Shown: piece after piece, positions 44,916-52,871 of the stretch
Layout of the letters: the number at the start of each line of letters is the position of its first letter
Numbering within the stretch: position 1 is the stretch's first letter
Origin: Candidatus Zixiibacteriota bacterium
Lineage (GTDB): Bacteria; Electryoneota; B3-LCP
Assembly (NCBI GenBank): GCA_003599535.1
Contig: QZKQ01000009.1
Location: forward strand, 1 to 57,976
Reading direction: 5' to 3'
DNA: 57,976 nt
Position numbers and translations under genes: made by a program
The notes under the pieces: generated by a model
Database searches by the model: none
What the model saw: only the letters and a program-made list of their open reading frames with translations
What the model was told of the DNA's origin: nothing

Positions 44916-45147
44916 GGTACCTCCTTGATCCCTTTGAGTGTTGCCGATATTTTCGTGGTTCGATTTGCGCTTGAATGCCTTGCACAACTTCGTTACGAAA
45001 TCAACACCGGCGATCCCCGGCAGAATCTCTCCGCCGGGAAATCTCCGTCTCATCCTGGACCATGAGTAAGTCTTCGCGACGGCGCGGCGAAAAGGAATCC
45101 CAGTGTCGTCGTTCCAACAAAGAGCATAACCCGGTTGCCGGCCGGGA
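44916..45147. other. Intergenic region
   Basis: No gene is supported; an open frame continues upstream of the 44915 start without a ribosome site. Confidence 0.4.
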
Positions 45148-46332
45148 TCAGTCAATTAACTCCAGCTCCCTCCCCACCTTCCCCAGCGTTTCCAGCGCGA
45201 AGTCGATCTGGTCGAAAGTATGCGTGGCCATCAGGGAAATGCGGATCAACTGGTCGCCGGGAGGCACGGCGGGGGCGACTACCGGGTTGACGAACACCCC
45301 TTCGTCCTGCAAGCGCTTGCAGAAGACGAACACCCGGGTGTTGTCGCCCACGAACACCGGCAGGATGGGGGTTTCGGTCTTGCCCAGGTTGAATCCCAGT
45401 TCCACCAGGCCGGCGTGCATGCGCCGGGTGTTGGCCCACAGGTGCTCGCGACGTTCCGGTTCCCGCTGGATGATCTCCAGCGCCTTCAGCACCGCGCCGA
45501 CGTTGGCCGGCGAAGGTGAGGCGGCGAAGATCAGCGCCCGGGAATTGTGCTTCAGGTAGTGAATGACGGCCTCGTCCCCGGCCACGAACCCGCCCACCGA
45601 CGCCAGCGACTTGGAGAAGGTCCCCATGATCATGGACACCCGGTCGTTCAGGCCAAAATGGCCCGCGGTGCCTTCTCCGTGGGGACCCAGCACGCCGATG
45701 GAGTGGGCGTCGTCCACCATCACGTCGGCGTCGTACTTTTCCGCCAGTGCCGTGATGCCGGGCAGGTCGGCGATATCCCCTTCCATGGAGAAGACGCCGT
45801 CAATGACGATCAGCCGGATCTTGGCGCTCTGGCAGCCCTTCAGCACCCGTTCCAGGTCGTCCATGTCGTTGTGGTTGTAGCGTAGCGACTTGCCGTAGGA
45901 CAAGCGGCAGCCGTCAATGATGGAGGCGTGGTCCAGCTTGTCGAAGATGACCACGGAATCCTTGCCGATCAGGGTGGATATGACTCCCTGGTTCACCTGG
46001 AAACCGGTGGTGTAGAGCAGCACGGCTTCCTTGCGCATGAATTCGGCCAGCTTCTCTTCCAGCGTCAGGTGGATCTTCAGTGTCCCGTTCAGGAAGCGCG
46101 ACCCGGCGCACCCGGTGCCGAAATCCCGCACCGCCTGGATGGCCGCCTCCTTGACTTCCGGATGATTGGTCAGCCCCAGGTAGTTGTTCGACCCCAGCAT
46201 CAGGACTTCCTTGCCGTTCATCGTCACCAGGGTATCCTGGTCGGATTCGATGGCCCGGAAGTAGGGGTAGTAACCCGCCGCCATGACTTCGCGGGCGGCA
46301 GTGAAGTGGCGGACGCTGTCGCGGATTCGCAT
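45148..46332 (-). CDS. PLP-dependent alpha-oxoamine synthase (serine palmitoyltransferase / KBL-like)
   Basis: 394 aa. Fold-type I PLP enzyme: H135 in [12 protein letters not shown]207/H210 in [11 protein letters not shown], and the Schiff-base lysine K241 in [14 protein letters not shown]. Family members condense an amino acid with an acyl-CoA or acyl-ACP: glycine with acetyl-CoA (KBL), alanine with pimeloyl-ACP (BioF) or serine with palmitoyl-CoA (SPT). The [13 protein letters not shown] form and nearby reductase and acyltransferase genes favour SPT, starting sphingolipid synthesis. The ATG at 46332 is preceded by AAGGG at 6 nt. No bio genes or threonine dehydrogenase are adjacent. Confidence 0.85.
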   Translation of the reverse strand: MRIRDSVRHFTAAREVMAAGYYPYFRAIESDQDTLVTMNGKEVLMLGSNNYLGLTNHPEVKEAAIQAVRDFGTGCAGSRFLNGTLKIHLTLEEKLAEFMRKEAVLLYTTGFQVNQGVISTLIGKDSVVIFDKLDHASIIDGCRLSYGKSLRYNHNDMDDLERVLKGCQSAKIRLIVIDGVFSMEGDIADLPGITALAEKYDADVMVDDAHSIGVLGPHGEGTAGHFGLNDRVSMIMGTFSKSLASVGGFVAGDEAVIHYLKHNSRALIFAASPSPANVGAVLKALEIIQREPERREHLWANTRRMHAGLVELGFNLGKTETPILPVFVGDNTRVFVFCKRLQDEGVFVNPVVAPAVPPGDQLIRISLMATHTFDQIDFALETLGKVGRELELID

Positions 46333-46345
46333 GGGTTTCCCTTGG

Positions 46346-46402
46346 AATTGCAAATTGCAAATCGCAAATTGCAAATGTTAAATGTTAAATTGCGAATTTA
46401 TC
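46346..46402. repeat. Left arm of four-helix-bundle unit 1 (7-nt repeats)
   Basis: Units ttgcaaa, ttgcaaa, tcgcaaa, ttgcaaa, tgttaaa, tgttaaa, ttgcgaa. 46366-46383 is an exact 18-nt inverted match of 46779-46796. Confidence 0.8.
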
Positions 46403-46787
46403 TGGACTTGGCGGTCACGATGGATTTGGCGATGATGTTCATGAGCTCGTTGTTTTCTTTGATCAGGTTCGGGATGATCTCGCTATCTGATTTAACCATT
46501 TCCACTTCATGCATCAAGCGGAGCCAATAACGGGTTTCGCGCAATTCCTTTAAAACCAGTTGCGACTTATGCAGGAAATCCGCACGGCTTTCAGCGCCGC
46601 GTGTTTCCTCGTAGTTGGCTCCGGCGGAAGTCGCGGAGCGCATCACCTGTCCGGTCACATGCCGCCCAATGTAGGTATCGCCGAGTTTACCGGAAACCGG
46701 ATTATCTCTGCTGCAAAGTGCAGCATCCGTTCAGCAATACGGTCAGCCTCCGTCGCGTTGGCTATTTTTGAATTTGATATTTAACAT
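46398..46787 (-). pseudogene. Four-helix-bundle (S23/IVP-like) protein gene, frameshifted
   Basis: The last 86 residues read as a typical four-helix-bundle protein (RSATSAGANYEETRGAESRAD, KELRETRYWLRLM). Upstream, IAERMLHFAAEIIR is in another frame (break near 46691-46700), and the probable start MLNIKFKN at 46787 is in a third, so at least two frameshifts disrupt it. Related proteins are encoded by intervening sequences in 23S rRNA genes and by accessory genes of diversity-generating elements. Its stop codon lies in the left repeat arm. Confidence 0.7.
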
Positions 46788-46809
46788 TTGCAATTTAATT
46801 ATTGATATT
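46769..46809. repeat. Right arm of four-helix-bundle unit 1 (7-nt repeats)
   Basis: Units tttgata, tttaaca, tttgcaa, tttaatt, attgata. It reaches into the stop codon of the next gene. Confidence 0.75.
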
Positions 46810-47170
46810 ACGGTTGGTAATGATCCAGCAGATCCGACACCACCGGCAGCTTGAACAGCACCCCCCGGAAGGCTGTCACCATCCCCCAGATGGCTACCGC
46901 TCCGATAAGGATCAGCATCAGGTTCCAGATCAGGTCGAAGCGCAGCACCAGGATGGCAAGTTCCGCCAGCAGGAGGATCAGTCCCTGCTTGCCGTGGTGG
47001 TAGGCATACGGATTATCCCGCTTCAGAAACAGCGCCCAAAAGCAGAGGAAGGGCACGTAAGCCAGCATGGCGGGAATCTTACCCTCATCCAGGAGGCGGT
47101 CCTCCTCGGATACTTCCGCCGCGGCGGCCGGCGGGGGGATGAACGGGTCGTTCAAATTGGTCTGATCCAC
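46808..47170 (-). CDS. DUF4870-like small membrane protein
   Basis: 120 aa. A polar, proline-rich N-terminus is followed by EEDRLLDEGKIPAMLAYVPFLCFWALFL, YAYHHGKQGLILLLAELAI and a final hydrophobic hairpin, the usual pattern of DUF4870/Tic20-like membrane proteins. Function unknown. It starts with GTG at 47170, sharing one base with the proS stop (TAGTG), so it is cotranslated with proS. Its own TAA lies in a 7-nt repeat arm. Confidence 0.75.
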   Translation of the reverse strand: MDQTNLNDPFIPPPAAAAEVSEEDRLLDEGKIPAMLAYVPFLCFWALFLKRDNPYAYHHGKQGLILLLAELAILVLRFDLIWNLMLILIGAVAIWGMVTAFRGVLFKLPVVSDLLDHYQP

Positions 47171-48873
47171 TAGGACCTCTTCAGGTGGTTGACGATATCC
47201 CCCAGGGGCACCATGGTGCGCTGCCCGGTGGCGCGATCCTTGACTTCCAGGTTGCCGCCTGCCAGGTTCTTGGGGCTGACCACCACCTGCCAGGGCAGGC
47301 CCAGCAGGTCGGCGTCGTTGAATTTGAAGCCGGGGCTGACGTCGCGGTCGTCGAACAGTACTTCCAGGCCGGCGGCCTGCAGGTCGGCGTAGATGGCTTC
47401 GGCCTGCGCCCGGATGGCGGCGTCCTTCATGTTCAGGCCGATCAGCATTACGTCGTAGGGGGTCAGCGGCGGCGGCCAGATGATCCCTTTGTCGTCGTGC
47501 CCCAGCTCGATGGCGCAGGCCACGATCCGCCCGATGCCGATGCCGTAGCTGCCCATGACGATAGGCCGTTCGCGCCCCTGGGGATCCAGCACGTTGGCGC
47601 CCATGGCTTCGGAGTATTTGGTCCCCAGCTTGAAAATGTGGCCGATCTCTATGGCGTTGACCACCCGCAGAGTGCCGTTGCAGGCGGGGCAGCCTTCACC
47701 TTCCCGGGCGGTGCGCAGGTCGGTCCAGTGATCCACGGCGAAGTCGCGGCCCACGTTCACGCCGGTCAGGTGGTAGTGGTTTTTGTTGGCCCCGGTGATG
47801 CGGTTGATCCCCCCTTGCAGGCGCAGGTCGGCATAGACCGGCATTTTGGGCGCGCCCACCGGTCCCAGGAAACCCACTTCCGCGCCGAACAGGTCCTTCA
47901 CCTCGTCGGGATGCGCCGGGCGGAAGGCGCCGCCCAGGGCGCTCATCAGCTTGGCCTCGTTCAGTTCGTCGTCCCCGGCCACCAGGGCCATAACCGGCTT
48001 GTCCTCCTCGGTCATGAACACCAGGGTCTTGACCAGCCGTTCGGGGGCCACGCCCAGAAAGCCGCTGACCTCTTCGATGGTGCGCCGGTCGGGAGTGGAC
48101 ACGTCCTGCGGCGGAGCGCCCGGATCAGCGGCCGGGACGTCCTGCACCGGCGCGGGCCGGGAGGCGGCCACTTCCAGGTTGGCGGCGTATTCGCAGGCGC
48201 TGCACACGGCCAGGTGGTCTTCCCCGTGGGGCGATTCCACCATGAACTCTTCGGACCGGGTGCCGCCCATCAGCCCGGAAGAGGCGCCCACCACCACGAA
48301 CTGCAGCCCGCAGCGTTCGAAGATGCGGCGGTAGGCCTGGTCGTGCAGGGCGTAGCTGCGGTCCAAGCCTTCGTGGTCGCTGTCCAGGCTGTAGGAATCC
48401 TTCATCAGGAACTGCCGGGCGCGCAGGATGCCGGACCGGGGCCGCGGCTCGTCGCGCATCTTGGTCTGGATCTGGTACCAGATCTGGGGCAGGTCGCGGT
48501 AGGAGCGGAGGAAAGCGCGGGCCAGGTCGCAGATGATCTCCTCGTGGGTCGGCGCCAGGCACATGGGGCGGCCTTTGCGGTCCTTCAGGCGGAACATCTC
48601 GTCGCCAAAGCCCTTGGCCCGGCCGGTCTCCTCCCATATTTCCAGGGGATTCAGGGCCGGCAGGAACAGTTCCTGGCCGCCGATGCGGTTCATCTCCTGG
48701 CGCACGATCTCCATGGCCTTCTGCATGGCTCGCCAGCCGAAGGGGAGTTCGTCATAGATGCCGGCGGCCAACTGCCGCACCAGGCCGGCGCGCACCATCA
48801 GCGCGTGGGAGGGGATGACCGCGTCGGACGGGGTCTCTTTCAGGGTGGGTATAAACGCTTGGGAAAGTCGCAT
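47170..48873 (-). CDS. proS: Prolyl-tRNA synthetase (bacterial type)
   Basis: 567 aa. Class II synthetase: motif 1 region near LPFGWRAMQKAMEIVRQEMNRIG, motif 2 with MRDEPRPRSGILRARQFLMKDSYSLD, motif 3 with VMGSYGIGIGRIVACAIE, an INS editing domain between (about 225-380, FLGVAPERLVKTLVF), and a C-terminal anticodon domain. It charges tRNA-Pro in the cytoplasm. The start ATG 48873 gives the conserved MRLSQAFIPTLKETP. Confidence 0.96.
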   Translation of the reverse strand: MRLSQAFIPTLKETPSDAVIPSHALMVRAGLVRQLAAGIYDELPFGWRAMQKAMEIVRQEMNRIGGQELFLPALNPLEIWEETGRAKGFGDEMFRLKDRKGRPMCLAPTHEEIICDLARAFLRSYRDLPQIWYQIQTKMRDEPRPRSGILRARQFLMKDSYSLDSDHEGLDRSYALHDQAYRRIFERCGLQFVVVGASSGLMGGTRSEEFMVESPHGEDHLAVCSACEYAANLEVAASRPAPVQDVPAADPGAPPQDVSTPDRRTIEEVSGFLGVAPERLVKTLVFMTEEDKPVMALVAGDDELNEAKLMSALGGAFRPAHPDEVKDLFGAEVGFLGPVGAPKMPVYADLRLQGGINRITGANKNHYHLTGVNVGRDFAVDHWTDLRTAREGEGCPACNGTLRVVNAIEIGHIFKLGTKYSEAMGANVLDPQGRERPIVMGSYGIGIGRIVACAIELGHDDKGIIWPPPLTPYDVMLIGLNMKDAAIRAQAEAIYADLQAAGLEVLFDDRDVSPGFKFNDADLLGLPWQVVVSPKNLAGGNLEVKDRATGQRTMVPLGDIVNHLKRS

Positions 48874-48978
48874 GCTGTCTGATCCTTGGGGGAACCTTTG
48901 CAGAAATTATGAATTTACAATATATCCAATTTTACCAATCATGTCAAGCATTTTCAGCAGGCAGAGTCAAGCGATTGT

Positions 48979-49020
48979 CGGTAAGCTATAAGCGGTAAGC
49001 TTTAAGCTCTAAGCTCAAAC
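48979..49020. repeat. Left arm of four-helix-bundle unit 2 (7-nt repeats)
   Basis: Units gtaagct-type: ctataag, cggtaag, ctttaag, ctctaag. 48985-49009 is an exact 25-nt inverted match of 49420-49444. Confidence 0.85.
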
Positions 49021-49052
49021 ATCCGAACACTTGATCTTGACGGAAATTGGAA

Positions 49053-49427
49053 ATGAAAGATTACAAGTCGTTGAAAGCCTGGCAACGCAGCCACCGGTTA
49101 GTACTGGATGTCTACCGTGTAACCGGGGATTTTCCCAAATCCGAGCAGTTCGGTTTGACCAGCCAGATCCGGCGAGCGAGCGTTTCTATTCCCGCCAACC
49201 TCGCCGGAGGCTGCGGCCGCCATGGTGATTTGGATTTGGCCCGGTTTTTTGATATCGCACTGGGATCATCCTGCGAAGTGGAATACTACCTTCTCTTGTC
49301 CCGCGACTTAAATTATCTGCCTCAAAATGAATTTGCGAGTCTAAGCAGTGAAATGGACCAAATCAAAAAAATGATTGCGGCCTTCATCCTCAAGGTGCGC
49401 CCGGAAGCCAAAGTGGCGCGAGCTTAA
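49053..49427 (+). CDS. Four-helix-bundle (S23/IVP-like) protein
   Basis: 124 aa, intact. MKDYKSLKAWQRSHRLVLDVYRVT, FGLTSQIRRASVSIPANLAGG and FDIALGSSCEVEYYLLLSRDL are classic for the S23/IVP family of small helical proteins first known from intervening sequences of 23S rRNA. They are basic and may bind nucleic acid. ATG 49053 is preceded by acgga at about 10 nt. The TAA stop is inside the right arm of a perfect inverted repeat; the gene plus its arms looks like one mobile unit. Confidence 0.85.
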   Translation: MKDYKSLKAWQRSHRLVLDVYRVTGDFPKSEQFGLTSQIRRASVSIPANLAGGCGRHGDLDLARFFDIALGSSCEVEYYLLLSRDLNYLPQNEFASLSSEMDQIKKMIAAFILKVRPEAKVARA

Positions 49428-49456
49428 AGCTTACCGCTTATAGCGTAAAGCTCACC
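49420..49456. repeat. Right arm of four-helix-bundle unit 2
   Basis: Units gagctta, aagctta, ccgctta, tagcgta, aagctca; complement of the left arm. Confidence 0.85.
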
Positions 49457-49462
49457 TTCGCC

Positions 49463-49491
49463 TTGAAAAGGCGCCGCTGTTTTCGTATATT
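49463..49491 (+). promoter_or_regulatory. Promoter of tRNA-Arg
   Basis: TTGAAA (49463-49468), 17-nt spacer, TATATT (49486-49491), ending 27 nt before the tRNA. Confidence 0.7.
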
Positions 49492-49517
49492 ACTCTGCCG
49501 GCGGCGTTCGACCTCCC

Positions 49518-49591
49518 GCCCCTGTAGCTCAGTAGGATAGAGCAGCGGTTTCCTAAACCGCGTGTCGGATGTTCGAATCATCTCAGGGGCA
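49518..49591 (+). tRNA. tRNA-Arg (CCT)
   Basis: Acceptor GCCCCTG/CAGGGGC, anticodon stem GCGGT/ACCGC with loop ttCCTaa, T-arm GTTCGAATC. The 3' CCA is not encoded (ACCG follows). Its 3' half is repeated at 57199-57244. Confidence 0.93.
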
Positions 49592-49592
49592 C
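49547..49592 (+). other. Putative attL (tRNA-Arg 3' half)
   Basis: Left direct repeat, ggtttcctaaaccgcgtgtc... to the discriminator base, restoring the functional tRNA. Confidence 0.7.
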
Positions 49593-49596
49593 CGCC

Positions 49597-49629
49597 ATAA
49601 GCGCCTAATATTTAGGCGCTTATGTATTT
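49597..49629 (+). terminator. Terminator of tRNA-Arg
   Basis: Perfect 12-bp stem ataagcgcctaa/ttaggcgcttat, 3-nt loop, then gtatttt. Confidence 0.8.
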
Positions 49630-50226
49630 TATGGGGTGAGGCAAAAGTGTACGTTGATGAGTATATTTGAGGGGGTACCCGTAGCAAATTCCGTAGCACG
49701 AAATCTGGTGGTATCTGGGAGGTTAAAAAAGTAACTGGATCGGAAGAGCTTGTTTCCAGCAAGGGGGGGTAAATTTGCATTTTGCCTCCGGCGTTCCTAA
49801 ATTGCACTTGCAAACAATTCCCTTTCCCTTCTGCTGGAGGAATCATGGGCGTGGAAATGCTTCCCCAGGAAAACCAATCCCTGGCCGTGGGTGTTCCCGG
49901 CCCAATGGTGCAACTGGGCACTGTCTGTCTTCAGACCAAATCGGACGCTATTACGGGCAAGCTAAGGTTTGGCCCGGGTCGTTATTGGTGTCGTGAGTTT
50001 GGTTTTTTGGTCAGGGCCCGCAGGCTTTCATAGTGTCTTCGTATTAAGGTTTCCTGCTTGCTAGCATCCCGCTGTTTTAAGATCCTTCCACCCCTGCCCA
50101 AGTATTATCCTCCGGCACCAGGTTGTTTAGCTGATTGTGATACCCTCTGCCGGTAATTTGGTAATCCACTAAACTATTGGTTGGCAGGGAAAAACTCACC
50201 ATCATAAAAAATAATCCAAAAATAGC
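49630..50226. other. Left end of the island, no intact gene
   Basis: Short frames only. Near 49680 the sequence cgtagcaaattccgtagcac contains two CGTAGCA copies, possibly recombinase arm sites. A small frame (49775-50033) has no ribosome site or recognisable product. Confidence 0.4.
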
Positions 50227-50273
50227 TTGCTTTTGATTGGACAGACTAGTATATTGTCAGTTGACAGTGTCAA
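50227..50273 (+). promoter_or_regulatory. Promoter and operator of the TetR gene
   Basis: TTGCTT (50227-50232), 17 nt, TATATT (50250-50255), then a perfect palindrome TTGACAgTGTCAA (50261-50273) just after the -10 box, where a repressor would block transcription start. Confidence 0.55.
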
Positions 50274-50362
50274 TAGACATAGTCACACGAAATAGTCAAA
50301 TGACAGTACAGGTCAAGAATAGTGCTGGAGAATCGACAACCAATATCAGGAATCACACGACC

Positions 50363-51094
50363 ATGAATAACTATGCTGACAAACCCAACATGAAAAATAT
50401 GGAAGAACGAATTGAAAGTTCTTCAGGTTCTGAGGGGTCGCAGAACCATTCGATCGGCCTAACGACTCCGCCCGACCTCAACACCCCCCGCGGTCAGATT
50501 TTCATCGCGGCTACCCGGTTATTTGCCAAATTCGGCTTCAATGGCACGAGTACTCGGGCCATTGCCAAAGCTGCCGGCACCAAGCAGGTCATGCTGCATT
50601 ATTATTTTGGCAACAAGGTACAGCTTTACGAAGCGGTCCTGAAGTACGAAGGGACTACTATGCTGGCGGTCATTTTCGGTGAGAACCCGAACCACAAGTC
50701 ACCAGAGGAGATGCTGATTGACTCACCCATCCGACTGATGACGGTCTTGCATGACAACCCGCAATGGGCGTCTTTGCTGCGACGCGAAATCGCGGATGGC
50801 GCGGTTCACCTGAGGAACGCATTGCGGGATGTTTCTGAACACGGTCCGCTCGGCGCGAATCTTCATTTTCATAATGCCTACCTTGAAGCCGTACACCAAG
50901 GCAAGGCAGTGGATCTGCCGGTTGAAGCAGTGCGCGAATGCTTGCTGGCCATTGGCTACAGTGCCATCTATCTGGCTCCCCTGATCTCGATGATCAATGA
51001 GCGGGACTTCCACGATGAAACCGTTTGGGAAGAATGGAAACTCACCTTGAGCACGATACTCAAGAGAGGATTGCTGAAAACTCCACCGAAGTGA
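50363..51094 (+). CDS. TetR/AcrR-family transcriptional regulator
   Basis: 243 aa from ATG 50363 (starts at 50390 and 50399 are also possible). The DNA-binding domain is clear: GQIFIAATRLFAKFGFNGTSTRAIAKAAGTKQVMLHYYFGNKVQLYEAVL. The C-terminal half is a helical ligand domain of the CecR-like kind. An unusual polar N-terminal extension of about 45 residues precedes the HTH. It is the first gene of the island, and all following island genes point the same way; it probably represses itself and perhaps the downstream envelope genes. Confidence 0.85.
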   Translation: MNNYADKPNMKNMEERIESSSGSEGSQNHSIGLTTPPDLNTPRGQIFIAATRLFAKFGFNGTSTRAIAKAAGTKQVMLHYYFGNKVQLYEAVLKYEGTTMLAVIFGENPNHKSPEEMLIDSPIRLMTVLHDNPQWASLLRREIADGAVHLRNALRDVSEHGPLGANLHFHNAYLEAVHQGKAVDLPVEAVRECLLAIGYSAIYLAPLISMINERDFHDETVWEEWKLTLSTILKRGLLKTPPK

Positions 51095-51274
51095 ACATTA
51101 AACCGGTTATAGCAATCCTCAATCCCCAACATTTGGAGGCTTTCACGCAGGGGGCCGATCCGGGAAATACCTCGCCAACATATTATGTAAAAATTCGCAC
51201 GTAAACAAAGGCACGATATGAATAATAACGAGCACTACGGCAACCCCAATCGAATCCAAAAAAAGGAGTACCAG

Positions 51275-52765
51275 ATGAGAAAGTTACTATATTTGTTCCT
51301 TTTAATCGCGCTGCTGATTTTGATTCAAATCCCGGTGAGCGCGCAGTATAAGGAGCAGGGATTCACCATCGGTGTAGAAGGCGGCGGACTCATTGGAATA
51401 AACGAAGCGAAAGATCACCCCATCCGAGCTATGGGACGCATGGATTTTGGCTTCCCCATCCTTGACCGCCTGCAGGGGTCTATTGGGGCCGGATCAGCGA
51501 GAGTTGCAGGGTCCATTGGGACCGCAGATGAATTCTCCTCGGATCTGGTTCCCGTTGATTTCCGTTTCCGTTTGGCTTTGTTGTCAACGAGCAGAGTGAT
51601 ATTCTACGGCTATGGAGGCGCCGGATGGGTTCATTACTCCCTTAATGCTGCTTACCCCGCGACTCGGGATCCTAATTTGGGACTGGGCGGCTGGACTGGC
51701 TTTATTCCCTTTGGCATAGGATTTCTCTTTCGCGCCGATGAGCACTGGTCTTTCCGGCTCGACGGCGGTGACAATTATACCTTCAGCGACGCCTTGAACC
51801 CCGTCCTGAGTGCTGCCGGCAGCTCCGACCAGAATGATAGTTATGGGACTTTCGCTGTCGGCGCCAGTTATTCTGTGGGTCGCAGCAACAAGGATGCAGA
51901 TGGTGACGGTCTCAGAGATAAATTGGAAAAGCAGCTCGGCACCAATTCCAAAAATGTGGATACGGACGGCGATCGTCTGGCCGATGGCGAAGAATACAAC
52001 CATTACAAAACTGATCCTTCGAAGGGAGACACTGACAACGACGGCCTGGGGGATGGCGAAGAAGTGTTGGTCTTCAAAACCAATCCGCTGAACGTGGATT
52101 CCGACGACGACGGCCTGAAAGACGGCGAGGAAATATCGAGTTACAAAACCGATCCTCTCCAAACAGACACCGACGGCGATGGGCTGAAGGACGGCGACGA
52201 GGTGTTGACCTACAAAACCAGTCCCAACAATGCCGATTTCGATGGTGATGGACTGAAGGATGGCGAAGAGGTCAACTCTTATAAAACCCACGCGCTGACA
52301 GACGATACTGATGGCGGAAAGGTTAGTGACGGCGTGGAAGTTGCCCGCGGCACCGACCCCTTGAACCCCGAAGATGACCTGGCCAAGGAAGAGCCCAAAG
52401 TGGAAGTGCTCAAAGTTGAAAAGGGCCAGGCGATCATTCTGGAAGGAATAGTCTTCCAGACTGCCAGTTCCGAAATTCTGCCCGCGTCCAAAGAAATTCT
52501 GATGAAAGCGTACAATACGCTGGACCAGAATTCGGATATCGAGGTGGAAATCCAGGGTCATACGGATAATGTCGGCAAGCACGACTACAATACAACGCTC
52601 TCGCAATCGCGTGCGGACGCGGTCAAGAGTTGGCTGGTAAACGCTGGCATCTCGACTAATCGCATCACTACCGAGGGCTTCTCCTTTGATAAACCCCTCG
52701 CCACCAATGACACCCCCGAAGGTCGTCAACAGAACCGGCGCATCGAATTCCTGAGAACCCAGTAA
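51275..52765 (+). CDS. OmpA-family outer-membrane protein with thrombospondin type-3 repeats
   Basis: 496 aa. Signal peptide MRKLLYLFLLIALLILIQIPVSA; an N-terminal eight-strand-barrel-like region to about residue 200; then about six calcium-binding TSP3 repeats (DTDGDGLKDGDE, DSDDDGLKDGEE); then an OmpA peptidoglycan-binding domain (VEIQGHTDNVGKHDYN, LSQSRADAVKSWLV, QQNRRIEF). It links the outer membrane to the cell wall. AGGAG lies 7 nt before the ATG at 51275. It is followed by a hairpin. Confidence 0.88.
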   Translation: MRKLLYLFLLIALLILIQIPVSAQYKEQGFTIGVEGGGLIGINEAKDHPIRAMGRMDFGFPILDRLQGSIGAGSARVAGSIGTADEFSSDLVPVDFRFRLALLSTSRVIFYGYGGAGWVHYSLNAAYPATRDPNLGLGGWTGFIPFGIGFLFRADEHWSFRLDGGDNYTFSDALNPVLSAAGSSDQNDSYGTFAVGASYSVGRSNKDADGDGLRDKLEKQLGTNSKNVDTDGDRLADGEEYNHYKTDPSKGDTDNDGLGDGEEVLVFKTNPLNVDSDDDGLKDGEEISSYKTDPLQTDTDGDGLKDGDEVLTYKTSPNNADFDGDGLKDGEEVNSYKTHALTDDTDGGKVSDGVEVARGTDPLNPEDDLAKEEPKVEVLKVEKGQAIILEGIVFQTASSEILPASKEILMKAYNTLDQNSDIEVEIQGHTDNVGKHDYNTTLSQSRADAVKSWLVNAGISTNRITTEGFSFDKPLATNDTPEGRQQNRRIEFLRTQ

Positions 52766-52774
52766 TCAATACAG

Positions 52775-52810
52775 CATGGGCGCCTTCACTTAAAGGGGGA
52801 GGCGCCCATG
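52775..52810 (+). terminator. Hairpin after the OmpA-TSP3 gene
   Basis: 10-bp perfect stem catgggcgcc/ggcgcccatg with a 16-nt loop; no T-run. Confidence 0.5.
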
Positions 52811-52871
52811 CACTGATACGTGACTGGAGTTTCTTCCCGCCACGGTCGCTACCGCTTGGAAGCATCTAAGC

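Noticed and set aside
44916-45155. 80-residue extension upstream of the spermidine-synthase-like gene
   Set aside because: The start at 44915 has a strong AAGGAGG; the extension has none and is not membrane-like.
45148-46332. Glycine C-acetyltransferase (kbl) or bioF as a firm assignment
   Set aside because: No tdh or biotin genes are adjacent and the neighbours are lipid-type enzymes; left as an SPT/KBL-like enzyme.
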